From assembly GCA_963767475.1 (NCBI GenBank), contig CAVYEI010000005.1, positions 523,931 to 587,930 of the forward strand: a DNA stretch of 64,000 bases. The letters run 5' to 3'. Under the pieces are notes generated by a model, which made no database searches, had not been told where the DNA came from, and worked only from the letters and a program-made list of their open reading frames with translations. Below, piece after piece: positions 27,367 through 35,232 of the stretch. The position numbers and the translations under genes were made by a program. Positions within the stretch are counted from its first letter, which is position 1. Every line of letters starts with the position of its first letter. The stretch comes from WHSW01 sp963767475. Its GTDB lineage: Bacteria > Actinomycetota > Thermoleophilia > Solirubrobacterales > 70-9.

Positions 27367-27852
27367 ATGGCCGACGTCAACACCCTGGAAGAGAAGCTGG
27401 CCGAGGTCCTGGGCCTGGCGCAGGCGGCGCAGGGCGCAACCGAGAAGGTCGAGGGACTGATCGACGACGAGGAGATCGCACGCGCGCTGCAGCAGATGCG
27501 AGAGGAAGCCAAGGAGACCGAACGTCGCTGCACCGAGGCGGCCGAGCAACGCGAGGGTAAGAAGACCGCGATCCTCGAGAAGGCCCGCGAGACCAAGTCC
27601 GAGGCCGAGGAGATGATGGCGACCTACCTCGGGGACGATGCGGACGGCCTCGATGGGTTCGAGTTCATGACCATGGCCGAGGCCGGTGAGGTCGGGCATT
27701 GGGCGGTGCTCGGAAAGCTCAACGAGAAGGCCGGCGAGGACCAGCTCGCCGAGCTCGTCGACTGGGCCCTGCCGATCCAGGAGCGTCATCTGGAGACGGT
27801 GAAGGAGTGCTCGCTCACGCTCGCCGGCGGGGAGGATCCGTACGAGGGGTAG
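27367..27852 (+). CDS. Helical acidic protein, ferritin-like/coiled-coil, stress-type
   Basis: 161 residues, almost entirely alpha-helical, rich in Glu, Ala and Lys. An N-terminal heptad-like region (TLEEKLAEVLGLAQAAQGATEKVEGL) is followed by a charged coiled coil (LQQMREEAKETERRC) and a C-terminal helix pair (FEFMTMAEAGEVGHWAVLGKLNEKAG, HLETVKECSLTLA). The plan resembles ferritin-like DUF892-type bundles, but metal ligands are not clear, so I leave the function open. GAAGGAGGCAGCG before the ATG is a strong ribosome site. The sigma-B-type promoter upstream suggests stress induction. Confidence 0.7.
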   Translation: MADVNTLEEKLAEVLGLAQAAQGATEKVEGLIDDEEIARALQQMREEAKETERRCTEAAEQREGKKTAILEKARETKSEAEEMMATYLGDDADGLDGFEFMTMAEAGEVGHWAVLGKLNEKAGEDQLAELVDWALPIQERHLETVKECSLTLAGGEDPYEG

Positions 27853-27859
27853 CGGCGCC

Positions 27860-27884
27860 GCTTGCGGGACCCGCGGGCGGGTAG
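27860..27884 (+). promoter_or_regulatory. Sigma-B/F-type promoter, GCTT-N15-GGGTAG
   Basis: GCTT at 27860-27863, 15 bases, GGGTAG at 27879-27884, 20 bases before the GTG of the STAS gene. It fits the actinobacterial stress consensus GNNT-N14-16-GGGTAC/T with one -10 mismatch. Confidence 0.5.
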
Positions 27885-27904
27885 GACCGCGCCATGGAGC
27901 CCGC

Positions 27905-28258
27905 GTGAACTTCGAGCTCGCCGAGGCGATCGACGCCGAGGCACGGATCGTCGCGATCCGAGGCGATTTCGATTTCGCCGTCGCGGAGCGCGCCAATGCC
28001 GTCCTCGGCATCGCCTCGGCCGATCCCCAGCGCGTCCTGGTGATCGACCTGACCGGCTGCACGTTCGTCGACTCGACCGCGATCGCGGCGATCGTCGGGG
28101 CCGCACGGGCGCTGACCAACGGTCAGATCCGGATCGCGATCGCCTGTCTGCCGGATTCGGACGTGCTCGGGATGCTGCAGCTGGCCGGCATCGACCGCAC
28201 GATCCAGATCCTGCCCTCGATCGAGGCGGCGCTGGAGGCGGCGCTCAGCGACGACTGA
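27905..28258 (+). CDS. STAS-domain anti-sigma-factor antagonist
   Basis: 117-residue RsbV/SpoIIAA-type protein. The core VLVIDLTGCTFVDSTAIAAIVGAAR contains the conserved D-S-T/S-A-I loop, whose Ser is the phosphorylation site. Unphosphorylated antagonists bind the anti-sigma kinase and release a sigma-B/F-type factor. It is convergent with just such a sigma gene 18 bases away. No RsbW-like kinase is in this part of the window, so the partner switch is incomplete here. GTG 27905 is the start. Confidence 0.9.
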   Translation: MNFELAEAIDAEARIVAIRGDFDFAVAERANAVLGIASADPQRVLVIDLTGCTFVDSTAIAAIVGAARALTNGQIRIAIACLPDSDVLGMLQLAGIDRTIQILPSIEAALEAALSDD

Positions 28259-28276
28259 CGCGCCGACCCCTGGCGC

Positions 28277-29107
28277 TCAGCCGCTCGGTCGCAGCTCGAT
28301 CGGCGCCTCCGGGCTGTCGGCCTCGCCGCGGACCGCCGCCAGCAGCTTCCGCAGCGCCCCTCTGCTCACCCGGGAGACCTGCATCTGCGAGACACCGATC
28401 AGCTCTCCGATCTGCGTCTGCGTGAGCTGGTCGCGAAAGCGCAGCCGAAGTACCTGCCATTCGCGCTTCGAGAGCTCCGCGGATTGCAACGAGGCATTGG
28501 CCTCGACTCGGTCGTAGCCGTTCTCGGTCTCGCCCAGGCTCTCGATTCGCGGCGCGCGCTCCTCTTCGCCGGGCTGCGGAGCGTCGAGCGAGGCCGTACG
28601 GCGTGCGTTCGATGCCTCCATCCCCTCGAGCACGTCCTCGACCGTGACCTCGATCCTGCCCGCGATCTGCGCGGCTGTCGGCACCCGCCCGAGCTCCTCG
28701 GTGAGCTCGTCGGTCGCCTGGTCGATCTTCATCGTCAGCTCCTGTAGTCCGCGCGGCAGGCGAACGTTCCAGACGCGATCGCGAAAGTGGCGGCGAATCT
28801 CGCCGAGAATCGTCGGCACTGCATAGGCGGCGAACGGCCGTCCGAGATCGGGATCGAATCCGTCGACCGCCTTGACCAGGCCGAGATTTGCGACCTGGAT
28901 CAGGTCGTCGAGCGGCTCGCTGGCGCGGCGATAGCGCATCGCCAGCGAGCGGGCGAGCGGCATCGAGCGGCGCACCAGTTCCTCGCGCAGTATCGGCGAA
29001 CGAGTGACGGCGAAACGGCGCAGCATGCGCTGCTCGAATTCGTCCGAGCGGGCAGTGGTCGTCGCGCGTGGGTAAGCGGGCGCGGGTGCTGGACCCGTGA
29101 ACGTCAT
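28277..29107 (-). CDS. RNA polymerase sigma factor, SigB/SigF/SigG type
   Basis: 276 residues with sigma regions 2, 3 and 4: DLIQVANLGLVKAVDGFDPDLGRPFAAYAVPTILGEIRRHFRDR (shown in the gene in pieces) is region 2, RVPTAAQIAGRIEVTVEDVLEG region 3, and LSKREWQVLRLRFRDQLTQTQIGELIGVSQMQVSRV region 4. This is the general-stress/sporulation class directing GNNT/GTTT...GGGTA promoters. ATG 29107 follows GGAGG. A possible self-promoter lies at 29241-29265. Together with the convergent STAS gene and the many matching promoters nearby it is the probable local master regulator. Confidence 0.93.
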   Translation of the reverse strand: MTFTGPAPAPAYPRATTTARSDEFEQRMLRRFAVTRSPILREELVRRSMPLARSLAMRYRRASEPLDDLIQVANLGLVKAVDGFDPDLGRPFAAYAVPTILGEIRRHFRDRVWNVRLPRGLQELTMKIDQATDELTEELGRVPTAAQIAGRIEVTVEDVLEGMEASNARRTASLDAPQPGEEERAPRIESLGETENGYDRVEANASLQSAELSKREWQVLRLRFRDQLTQTQIGELIGVSQMQVSRVSRGALRKLLAAVRGEADSPEAPIELRPSG

Positions 29108-29240
29108 AACGCCTCCATTCCTGGTCGGAACACAGTTCAGTTGGACGTCAGGCGACGGAAATGTCCCCTTGCTAACCGGGCGCGGTTGGCGCTCCCCCCG
29201 GTTTGGCAGCGGCGCAATGAAGCCGGCTGCAGCCAACCAA

Positions 29241-29265
29241 GTCCCCCGTCACAGACGATCTAAAC
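29241..29265 (-). promoter_or_regulatory. Possible autoregulated promoter of the stress sigma gene
   Basis: On the minus strand GTTT (29265-29262), 15 bases and GGGGAC (29246-29241), one base away from GGGTAC in the -10. It lies about 130 bases before the sigma-factor ATG. Weak on its own. Confidence 0.35.
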
Positions 29266-29344
29266 GTCGTCGGTGATCGACACGGCGGTAGCGAATAAAC
29301 CTCGGCTTAACCCGGCCGACGCCAAACCGGGCACAGGGTTGTTA

Positions 29345-30457
29345 GTGACGATCTCGCCGCCGACAGCCAAGGACCTGTGGGAGGCGAACTTCGGCGTCGA
29401 GCCGGCGTTCGCGCTCGGCGTCGAGGAGGAGCTGTTGCTGGTCGGCTCCGACAACGAGCTCAGCGATCGCGGCACGGAGGTGGTTCGCCGCGCCGATCCC
29501 GACCAGGGCGACGTCGACCGCGAGCTGTTCAAGGCGATGGTCGAGGGCAGGTCGGAGGTCTCGGCACACGCTCGTGAGGCCGTGGGCGTGCTCAAGGAGC
29601 TGCGCCGAGAGCTACTCGCGACCGGGGCCCGGATCATGGGCGCCGGCCTGCATCCCAACGCGCAGCCCGGGGATGGCGGCGTGCAGCGGACCGAGCGCTA
29701 CGCACCGATCGAATACTCGCTCAGAGGCGTTCTTCGGACGCCGATCTGCGGCCAGCACGTGCACGTGGGGATGCCGGATCAGCAAACGGCGGTCCGCGCA
29801 TACAACGGGATCCGCACCCACGTGCCGCTGATCAACGCGCTCGCCTCGAACTCTCCCTTCTGGTTCGGCGAGGATTCCGGGCTGGCGAGCTCCCGAACCG
29901 TGATCTTTCGCAGCTACCCGCGGGCAGCGATGGCGCCGGAGTTCGCGAGCTTCGAGGATTTCTGCCGGGTCACGCGACAGATCTGCGCCGCCGGTGGCCT
30001 CGACGACTACACCCATATCTGGTGGGACGTTCGCATCCATCCCGGTCTCGGGACGATCGAGATCCGCGCCGCGGACACGCAGTTCGATCTCCGCCGCTCC
30101 GCCGCCCTGGCGGCCCTCGTCCATTGCCTGGCCCGGGTCGAGGCGGAGCGCGATCAAGATCGGATCCCGGCGCGGGAGGCGCTCGCGGAGTCGAGCTTTC
30201 AGGCGACGCGCCACGGGCTCGAGGCGAGTCTGCTCGACCGCCGAGCCGAGCCCCGGCCGGCTCGTGATCTGGGCAAGGCCTGCCTCGAAGACGCGGCACA
30301 GGTGGCCGGCGAGCTCGGATGTGAGGCTGAGCTCGAGCACGTCGAGGTGATGCTCGAGCAGGGCTGTGGAGCCGACCTGCAGCGAGGGGTGCACGCGTCG
30401 CGTGGGATGGAAGGATTGCTCGAGTACCTCGTCAGCGAGACGGCCAGGCTCGATTGA
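29345..30457 (+). CDS. Carboxylate-amine ligase, GCS2 / YbdK family
   Basis: About 370 residues. Start of the domain FGVEPAFALGVEEELLLVG, then RELFKAMVEGRSEVSAHA, GAGLHPNA, PICGQHVHVGMP, HIWWDVRIHPGLGTIEIRAADTQ, all typical of GCS2 ATP-dependent ligases related to plant-type glutamate-cysteine ligase. Bacterial YbdK proteins have weak gamma-glutamylcysteine synthetase activity and no firm physiological role. GTG 29345 is my choice; earlier in-frame starts exist (29273, 29339). The neighbours downstream are also thiol/zinc proteins. Confidence 0.88.
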   Translation: MTISPPTAKDLWEANFGVEPAFALGVEEELLLVGSDNELSDRGTEVVRRADPDQGDVDRELFKAMVEGRSEVSAHAREAVGVLKELRRELLATGARIMGAGLHPNAQPGDGGVQRTERYAPIEYSLRGVLRTPICGQHVHVGMPDQQTAVRAYNGIRTHVPLINALASNSPFWFGEDSGLASSRTVIFRSYPRAAMAPEFASFEDFCRVTRQICAAGGLDDYTHIWWDVRIHPGLGTIEIRAADTQFDLRRSAALAALVHCLARVEAERDQDRIPAREALAESSFQATRHGLEASLLDRRAEPRPARDLGKACLEDAAQVAGELGCEAELEHVEVMLEQGCGADLQRGVHASRGMEGLLEYLVSETARLD

Positions 30458-30497
30458 GGCCAGCGTCGCTTGACGACTTTGCGATGCTGCAATCACG

Positions 30498-30815
30498 ATG
30501 GCGGACCAATGCACGCACCTCGACCAGGTCGAAGTCACCGAGCTGCCCGCGGCGGTGGACGGTTGCGAGGAGTGCCTGAAGACAGGCGACCCCTGGCTTC
30601 ATCTGCGGATCTGCCTCGAATGCGGCAAGGTCGGCTGCTGTGACAGCTCGCCGAACCGGCATGCGTCGAGGCACGCGCGGGAGGCCGAGCATCCGCTGAT
30701 CCGCTCGCTCGAGCCCGGCGAGCAGTGGTCGTTCTGCTTCGTCGACGAGCTCGGGATGGTGATCCCGCAGATCGAGGGCGAGACCCAGATCCCACCGTCG
30801 CCGATGGGCGGCTGA
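30498..30815 (+). CDS. UBP-type zinc-finger protein
   Basis: 105 residues forming a bacterial ubiquitin-specific-protease-type zinc finger: CTHLD near the N-terminus, CEECLKTGDPWLHLRICLECGKVGCCDSS and the His pairs in RHASRHAREAEHP, ending in EQWSFCFVDE. The Cys/His ligands are all present. In bacteria it binds no ubiquitin; it occurs alone or fused to redox domains. The gene lies 40 bases after the YbdK gene and 11 bases before a thioredoxin-fold gene, and may be part of a thiol-redox operon. Confidence 0.9.
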   Translation: MADQCTHLDQVEVTELPAAVDGCEECLKTGDPWLHLRICLECGKVGCCDSSPNRHASRHAREAEHPLIRSLEPGEQWSFCFVDELGMVIPQIEGETQIPPSPMGG

Positions 30816-30826
30816 CGGCTCGCCCG

Positions 30827-31336
30827 GTGCCGCTGATCCCGGTCGGAGAGCGCGACCACGTCCTCGGCGCCGAGGAGCCCGAGCTGACGTTGGTGGAGTA
30901 CGGCGACTTCGGCTGCCCCCACTGTTTTGCCGCCGGCCGGCCGCTGAGATCGCTCTTGGAGCGCTATCCCGGCCTGAGGCTGGTCTGGCGCCACTATCCG
31001 GATCCCGAGCTCCATCCCGGTGCGGATCTCGCGGCCGAGCTCTCGGAGCTGGCCGCCGCGCGGGGGAAATTCTGGGATGCGCACTCACTGCTGCTCGCCG
31101 GCCGCGTTCACTTTTCAATCGACGATCTGCTCGCGGTCGCGCGGCGCCTCGACCTCGACCCCGCCGAAGCGGGGGCGGCGCTGCGGGAGCGCACCTATCG
31201 CGAGCGTGTGCTCGACGATGTCGGCGGCGCCGGGCAGGCTGGTGTGCACGGCACGCCGACGTTCTTCGTCGACGGCGAGCGCCTCGACGGCAACTGGCGC
31301 CAGCTCGCCCAGGTGGTCCCGGCGGTGCTCGGGTGA
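30827..31336 (+). CDS. DsbA-like thioredoxin-fold oxidoreductase
   Basis: 169 residues. A thioredoxin core begins LTLVEYGDFGCPHCFAAGR with a CPHC active site, contains the helical insertion typical of DsbA (LAAARGKFWDAHSLLL, RRLDLDPAEAGAALRE) and returns at VHGTPTFFVDGERLDGNW with the cis-Pro. No signal peptide is seen, so a cytoplasmic disulfide or glutathione/mycothiol-linked exchange is likely, as in related NhaA-fused or 2-hydroxychromene-isomerase-like proteins. GTG 30827 is the start. Confidence 0.88.
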   Translation: MPLIPVGERDHVLGAEEPELTLVEYGDFGCPHCFAAGRPLRSLLERYPGLRLVWRHYPDPELHPGADLAAELSELAAARGKFWDAHSLLLAGRVHFSIDDLLAVARRLDLDPAEAGAALRERTYRERVLDDVGGAGQAGVHGTPTFFVDGERLDGNWRQLAQVVPAVLG

Positions 31337-31346
31337 GCCGCCCGAC

Positions 31347-31502
31347 TCAGCCGTCGGCGGGCGACTCCTCCGGGTCCTGAGCCGGCGACTCCTCGGTGCG
31401 ATCGGGGTCCGGGTCCGGCGCCGGGTCGCCCGGCGCCTCGGGCTCGCTCGGTTGCTCGGGGATGTGCGGGTCGTCCTCGCGCGGTGGTGTGTCGATCTCC
31501 AT
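31347..31502 (-). CDS. 51-residue acidic Pro/Asp/Glu-rich peptide
   Basis: Short frame beginning MEIDTPPREDDPHIPEQPSE and almost entirely Asp, Glu, Pro and Ser (predicted disordered). AGAGGAGGACGGG before the ATG is a very good ribosome site, which is why I keep it. A GGGTAG lies 25-30 bases upstream on the same strand, but no clear -35 is visible. Similar acidic peptides occur in actinobacterial stress regions; function unknown. Confidence 0.5.
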   Translation of the reverse strand: MEIDTPPREDDPHIPEQPSEPEAPGDPAPDPDPDRTEESPAQDPEESPADG

Positions 31503-31586
31503 CCCGTCCTCCTCTGTTCGACTGCGGCTACCCCGGTACTGCCCGCGCAGAGGGCGCTCACACCTCGGACCCGACCGCCGAGCCTC

Positions 31587-31612
31587 GACTAGCGCCCGGG
31601 CGGAGCGGGTAG
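31587..31612 (+). promoter_or_regulatory. Sigma-B/F-type promoter, GACT-N16-GGGTAG
   Basis: GACT (31587-31590), 16 bases, GGGTAG (31607-31612). The ATG of the LLM oxidoreductase begins only 10 bases later, so the message would be nearly leaderless. Confidence 0.45.
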
Positions 31613-31622
31613 CGAGACCGCA

Positions 31623-32582
31623 ATGAAGATTGGCTACAAGCTCTTCGCCGAGGGCTACCCGCCGCAGGAGATCGTCCGCCAAGCGGTGGAGGCTGAGCGC
31701 GCCGGGTTCGACTTCGTCGAGGTCAGCGACCACTTCCACCCCTGGCTCTACAGCCATGGGCATTCGGGCTTTGCCTGGTCGATGCTGGCGGCGATCGCGG
31801 CGCGGACCGAGAGTCTTGGGCTCGCGACCGGCGTCACCTGTCCGTTCATCCGCTATCACCCGGCAATCGTCGCCCAGGCCGCCGCGACCACGGCGCTGCT
31901 CAGCGACGGTCGCTTCACCCTCGGCGTCGGCGCCGGCGAGCAGCTCAACGAGCACGTGGTCGGACAGGGCTGGCCCTCGGTGACCGAGCGCCACGAGATC
32001 TTCCGCGAAGCGCTCGAGATCATCCGCCTGCTCTGGTCAGGCGGTTATCACTCCTACCAAGGTACGCACCTGAAGCTCGAGGACGCCCGCGTCTTTGACC
32101 TGCCCGAGTCGCCGCCGCCGATCGCGGTCGCGATCGGCGGGCGCTCCGGCGCGGCAATCGCGGCGGAGCTCGGCGACGGGATCTTCGCCACCGACCCCGA
32201 GGCCGGACTCGTCGACGCTTACGAGTCGTCCGGCGGTGAGGGAGCGAAGTACGTCGAGGTCCCGCTCGCCTGGGCACCGGACGAGGACGCCGCCGCGACC
32301 TCGGCGCACGAGTTGTTTCGCTTCGGCCTGCTCGGGTGGAAGGTGCTCTCCGAGCTCCCCAACCCGGTCAACTTCGAGGCCGCGACCGAGTTCGTCGGGG
32401 TCGACGACGTGCGCGAGGTGTTCGCCTGCGGCCCGGATCCCGAGCGCCACCTCGCGGTCGCGAAGCAGTTCGCCGGAGCCGGCTTCGACCATCTGGCGCT
32501 GGTCAACGCCGGCCCCGACCCTGATGGCTTCTTCGGCTTCTTCGCCGACGAACTCGCCGAGCCGCTGCGGGGGCTCGGCTAG
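31623..32582 (+). CDS. F420-dependent LLM-class oxidoreductase (TIGR03557-like)
   Basis: 319-residue TIM-barrel of the luciferase-like/F420 superfamily: MKIGYKLFAEGYPPQEIVRQ, FDFVEVSDHFHPWLYSHGHSGFAW, GVTCPFIRYHPAIVAQAAAT, FTLGVGAGEQLNEHVVG, PIAVAIGGRSGAAIAAELGDG. The SDHFHPW motif is that of F420-dependent glucose-6-phosphate dehydrogenase and relatives. The exact substrate is unknown. Related enzymes reduce F420 in redox-stress defence, which suits the stress-type promoter immediately upstream. Confidence 0.88.
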   Translation: MKIGYKLFAEGYPPQEIVRQAVEAERAGFDFVEVSDHFHPWLYSHGHSGFAWSMLAAIAARTESLGLATGVTCPFIRYHPAIVAQAAATTALLSDGRFTLGVGAGEQLNEHVVGQGWPSVTERHEIFREALEIIRLLWSGGYHSYQGTHLKLEDARVFDLPESPPPIAVAIGGRSGAAIAAELGDGIFATDPEAGLVDAYESSGGEGAKYVEVPLAWAPDEDAAATSAHELFRFGLLGWKVLSELPNPVNFEAATEFVGVDDVREVFACGPDPERHLAVAKQFAGAGFDHLALVNAGPDPDGFFGFFADELAEPLRGLG

Positions 32583-32601
32583 GTCGCGCTCGGGCGGCGG
32601 G

Positions 32602-33024
32602 CTACGGAGCGGCGGAGATCGCCTCGACGAGGTCGCCGGTCTGTTCGTCCTCGATGTTCGTCGCCAGGTCGGCGATGCTGACGATGCCGACCAGATCGTG
32701 GCCGTCGATCACGGGCAGACGGCGGATCTTGTGCTCCTTCATCGTCTGCAGCGCTTCCTCGACCGAGTCGTCGGCGCCGATCGTCACCGGCTTGCCGTCG
32801 CCGAGCTCGCCGGCAGTGGTCGAATCCGGGTCCTTGCCCTGCGCCAGGACGTCGACGACGATGTCGCGGTCGGTGACCATGCCCTTCAGCCGGTCGTCCT
32901 CACCGCAGATCGGCATCGCGCCGACCCCGAGCTCGGAGAGCCTGCGGGCGGTCTCGGTGATCGAATCGTTCTCGCCGATGCACTTGGCGTCGGGCGTCAT
33001 CACATCCCTTGCGGTCTTGCTCAT
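32602..33024 (-). CDS. Paired CBS-domain protein
   Basis: 140 residues made of two CBS motifs that bind adenosyl ligands: ARDVMTPDAKCIGENDSITE, AMPICGEDDRLKGMVTDRDI for the first, PVTIGADDSVEEALQTMKEHKIRRLPVIDGHDLVGIVSIADLA for the second (read across two adjacent segments). Stand-alone CBS pairs of this type are stress-induced in mycobacteria (hypoxic response type). ATG 33024 follows AAAGGAG. It shares a back-to-back stress promoter with csbD. Confidence 0.92.
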   Translation of the reverse strand: MSKTARDVMTPDAKCIGENDSITETARRLSELGVGAMPICGEDDRLKGMVTDRDIVVDVLAQGKDPDSTTAGELGDGKPVTIGADDSVEEALQTMKEHKIRRLPVIDGHDLVGIVSIADLATNIEDEQTGDLVEAISAAP

Positions 33025-33060
33025 CTGAGTGCTCCTTTGGGTCGCTTTCTCTCCTCTCGA

Positions 33061-33105
33061 CTACCCGGAGCAGAGCGTCTGAATAACTCCGTGGAGCGCG
33101 GGTAC
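33061..33105. promoter_or_regulatory. Bidirectional sigma-B/F-type promoter with overlapping -35 elements
   Basis: Plus strand: GAAT (33081-33084), N15, GGGTAC (33100-33105) toward csbD. Minus strand: GTTATT (33087-33082), N15, GGGTAG (33066-33061) toward the CBS gene. The two -35 elements occupy the same bases (GAATAAC), so only one polymerase can bind at a time. Confidence 0.7.
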
Positions 33106-33139
33106 GCCACTCGGGTAACCAAAGCAAAGGAGGCCCGTT

Positions 33140-33328
33140 ATGGGTGTGACGGACAAGGTGACCGGCAAGGCCAAGCAGGTGATCGGCGATCTCACCGACG
33201 ACGCCGAGACCCGCCGCGAAGGCCTGCGCGAGGAGAAGAAGGGCGAGAAGAAGGAGGAGCTCGATCGAGCTCAGGAGCGCGCCGACAAGAAGGCCGACGA
33301 GGTGGCCGACCTCGAGCGCAAGACCTGA
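33140..33328 (+). CDS. csbD: CsbD-like stress protein
   Basis: 62-residue highly charged helical protein starting MGVTDKVTGKAKQVIGDLTDD, the conserved opening of the CsbD family, with a Lys/Glu-rich tail. CsbD is a classical sigma-B regulon member in Bacillus; its molecular role is unknown. AAAGGAGG is placed well before the ATG. A sigma-B-type promoter lies upstream and a strong terminator downstream, so it is a monocistronic stress gene. Confidence 0.92.
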   Translation: MGVTDKVTGKAKQVIGDLTDDAETRREGLREEKKGEKKEELDRAQERADKKADEVADLERKT

Positions 33329-33353
33329 CGTAATCGAGCAAACGAGTCTGCAA

Positions 33354-33378
33354 GAGGGCCCCGGCGACCGGGGCCCTC
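33354..33378 (+). terminator. Strong hairpin terminator after csbD
   Basis: Perfect 11-bp stem GAGGGCCCCGG-CGA-CCGGGGCCCTC followed by GCTATTT. It also lies between csbD and the convergent Rieske-FAD gene and may serve both directions. Confidence 0.8.
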
Positions 33379-33399
33379 GCTATTTCCGGCGCGCAGGTG

Positions 33400-34881
33400 C
33401 TACTTGCGCTCGAGCGGGTCGGTCGCCGGGCCCTCGAGCACGGAGCCGTCGATGCCGAAGCGCGATCCATGGCAGGGGCAGTCCCAGGTCCCGGTCGCAC
33501 CGTTCCAGGCGACGATGCAGCCGAGATGGGTGCACCGCGCCGAGAGCTCGTGCACCTCGCCGCCACGATCTCGGTAGGCGGCTCGCTGACGGAGCCCGGA
33601 ACCGACGATCGCGCCCTCGCCCGGCCCTAGCTCCTCGGCGGAGGCCCGCTTCAGCCGATCACCGAGCAAGTGAGCGGCGGTCTCGGCCCCGTGCTTGGCG
33701 AGCTCCGGCCAGCCGCGCGGATGCGGCAGGCGTCGCGAGTCGAACTCGTCCGGCCACGGTCGCTTCGCGCCCCCGGCCGCTTCGGCGAGCATCGCGGCGC
33801 AGGCCGCGCCGAGGGCGAGGCCCCATTTGTTCATCCCTGTCGCGGTCAGGATCCGATCCGATCGCGGCTGGACCGGGCCGACGAAGGGCAATCGGTCCTC
33901 GGTGACGAAGTCGTGCGCATCCCAGCGGTGGGGGAACTCCACCGCGCCGAATCGCTCGCGGCCATAGCGCTCGAGCGCGGTAACGCTGGCCACCGGGTCG
34001 CCGGTGCCGAGCCGGTGTCCCTCGCCGGCGACGATCAGCAGGTCCTCGTCGTCGACGCGGACTCCGCGCAGCGAGCGCTTCCCCTGCGCGTTTATGTACA
34101 TGCCCTCCGGCACCGAGCCCTGGATCCGGGCGGTGACGGCGAACGAGGCCTGGGGCGCGGCGCGGGCGAACAGCCCGACGCGGTCGACGATCGGCAGGTG
34201 GGTGGCGAGGATCACCCGCTGGCAGCGAATCGAGGCGCCGTTCTCGATCGACACTTCGTGATCGCCAATTGCGCTCACCCGGGAGCGCTCGAACACGGTC
34301 TGGCGATCGCGGTCTAGCTCGGCGGCGATCGCCCGCAGATACGCGACGGGGTCGAACTCCGCCTGCTCGGCGAGCCGCACCGCCCCGGCGACCTCGAACG
34401 GCAGCGGTGTCTGCTCGACGAACTCGGTATTCAGGCCGGCGGCCCGCGACTCCTCCAACTCGCGCTCTATCGCCGGAATCTGGCCGGACTCCTCGGCGAA
34501 AGTGTAGTTGGCGACCCGCCGCCAGCCGCAGTCGATCGCCAGCTCCTCGACCAGGCTCGCGATCAGCGCCACCCCGTCCTCGTTCGATCGCGCGAAGCGG
34601 GCGGCTGCCTCGCCCCCACGGGAGATGCTGGAGTAGGCGAGCCCCTGTAGCGAGCTGAGCTTCGCGGTGTTGTTGCCACTCGCTGCGGCGGCGATCTGAC
34701 GCGCCTCGAGCACCGCGACCCGCGCGCCTGCGCGTTGCAGCAGGAGCGCGGCCGTGAGGCCGACGATTCCGGCTCCGACCACGGCCACATCGACCTGGTG
34801 CTCGCCCGCGATCGGCCCTCTGGGGGCCGGCCCCTCGCCCTCGAGCCACGGCGACCCTGGCTTTGCCCGATCCTCGTTCAC
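33400..34881 (-). CDS. FAD-dependent oxidoreductase fused to a Rieske [2Fe-2S] domain
   Basis: 493 residues. An N-terminal DAO-type FAD domain (VDVAVVGAGIVGLTAALLL near residue 30, then ASGNNTAKLSSLQGLAYSS, TEDRLPFVGPV and ATGMNKWGLALGAACAAML) is followed by a C-terminal Rieske domain from about residue 410, with both cluster motifs CTHLGC and CPCHGSRF. The fusion is widespread in actinobacteria and cyanobacteria; it is thought to pass electrons from an amine or amino-acid-like substrate to a quinone or carrier, substrate unknown. GTG 34881 lies nine bases after a sigma-B-type -10, so the message is nearly leaderless. Confidence 0.92.
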   Translation of the reverse strand: MNEDRAKPGSPWLEGEGPAPRGPIAGEHQVDVAVVGAGIVGLTAALLLQRAGARVAVLEARQIAAAASGNNTAKLSSLQGLAYSSISRGGEAAARFARSNEDGVALIASLVEELAIDCGWRRVANYTFAEESGQIPAIERELEESRAAGLNTEFVEQTPLPFEVAGAVRLAEQAEFDPVAYLRAIAAELDRDRQTVFERSRVSAIGDHEVSIENGASIRCQRVILATHLPIVDRVGLFARAAPQASFAVTARIQGSVPEGMYINAQGKRSLRGVRVDDEDLLIVAGEGHRLGTGDPVASVTALERYGRERFGAVEFPHRWDAHDFVTEDRLPFVGPVQPRSDRILTATGMNKWGLALGAACAAMLAEAAGGAKRPWPDEFDSRRLPHPRGWPELAKHGAETAAHLLGDRLKRASAEELGPGEGAIVGSGLRQRAAYRDRGGEVHELSARCTHLGCIVAWNGATGTWDCPCHGSRFGIDGSVLEGPATDPLERK

Positions 34882-34890
34882 CGCCTATCG

Positions 34891-34915
34891 GTACCCGGCG
34901 CACGGGCGTGGAACC
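34891..34915 (-). promoter_or_regulatory. Sigma-B/F-type promoter, GGTT-N15-GGGTAC
   Basis: Minus strand GGTT (34915-34912), N15, GGGTAC (34896-34891), directed at the Rieske-FAD gene whose GTG is at 34881. Consensus -10. Confidence 0.65.
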
Positions 34916-34927
34916 GCTGCGACCACC

Positions 34928-34953
34928 GATTACGGCCGCACGGCGACGGGTAC
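34928..34953 (+). promoter_or_regulatory. Sigma-B/F-type promoter, GATT-N16-GGGTAC
   Basis: Plus strand GATT (34928-34931), N16, GGGTAC (34948-34953), followed at 34974 by GAAAGGAG and the ATG at 34987. It is divergent from the Rieske-FAD promoter 13 bases away. Confidence 0.65.
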
Positions 34954-34986
34954 GCCGACGGTGAGCGAGATCGAAAGGAGACCGCG

Positions 34987-35232
34987 ATGGCCAAGGACCA
35001 CGGACCGAGTGTCAAGGACGACAAGCAGTACGAGGGCCTGCGCAAGAAGGGGATGAGCAAGCAGCGGGCTGCTTCGATCGCGAACTCGCCCAACGCTTCG
35101 AGCAAGGGCGGAAGAAGAGCGGCAAGGGCCAAGGCGGCTCGAAGTCCCAAAAGCGCGCCGCCGGTCGCGAGGGCGGAAAGAAGACGGCCTCGAAGAGCTG
35201 AGCCGGGACTCGTGAACGAAGGACGACGATGA
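34987..35232 (+). pseudogene. DUF7218-like Lys/Gly-rich stress protein, probable one-base deletion near 35110
   Basis: Small basic protein starting MAKDHGPSVKDDKQYEGLRK and KGMSKQRAASIANSPNASS, the conserved part of a short actinobacterial family found with csbD-type genes. From about 35108 the current frame becomes Arg/Pro-rich and runs to 35232. The -1 frame instead gives the family-like Lys/Gly tail (KKSGKGQGGSKSQKRAAG, KKTASKS) and stops at 35201. One missing G in GGCGGAAG would restore it. The intact product would be about 71 residues. A sigma-B-type promoter lies upstream. Confidence 0.7.

Noticed and set aside
31520..31545. Sigma-B-type promoter for the acidic 51-residue peptide (minus strand)
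   Set aside because: GGGTAG is present but no GNNT or GTT element lies 14-16 bases upstream.
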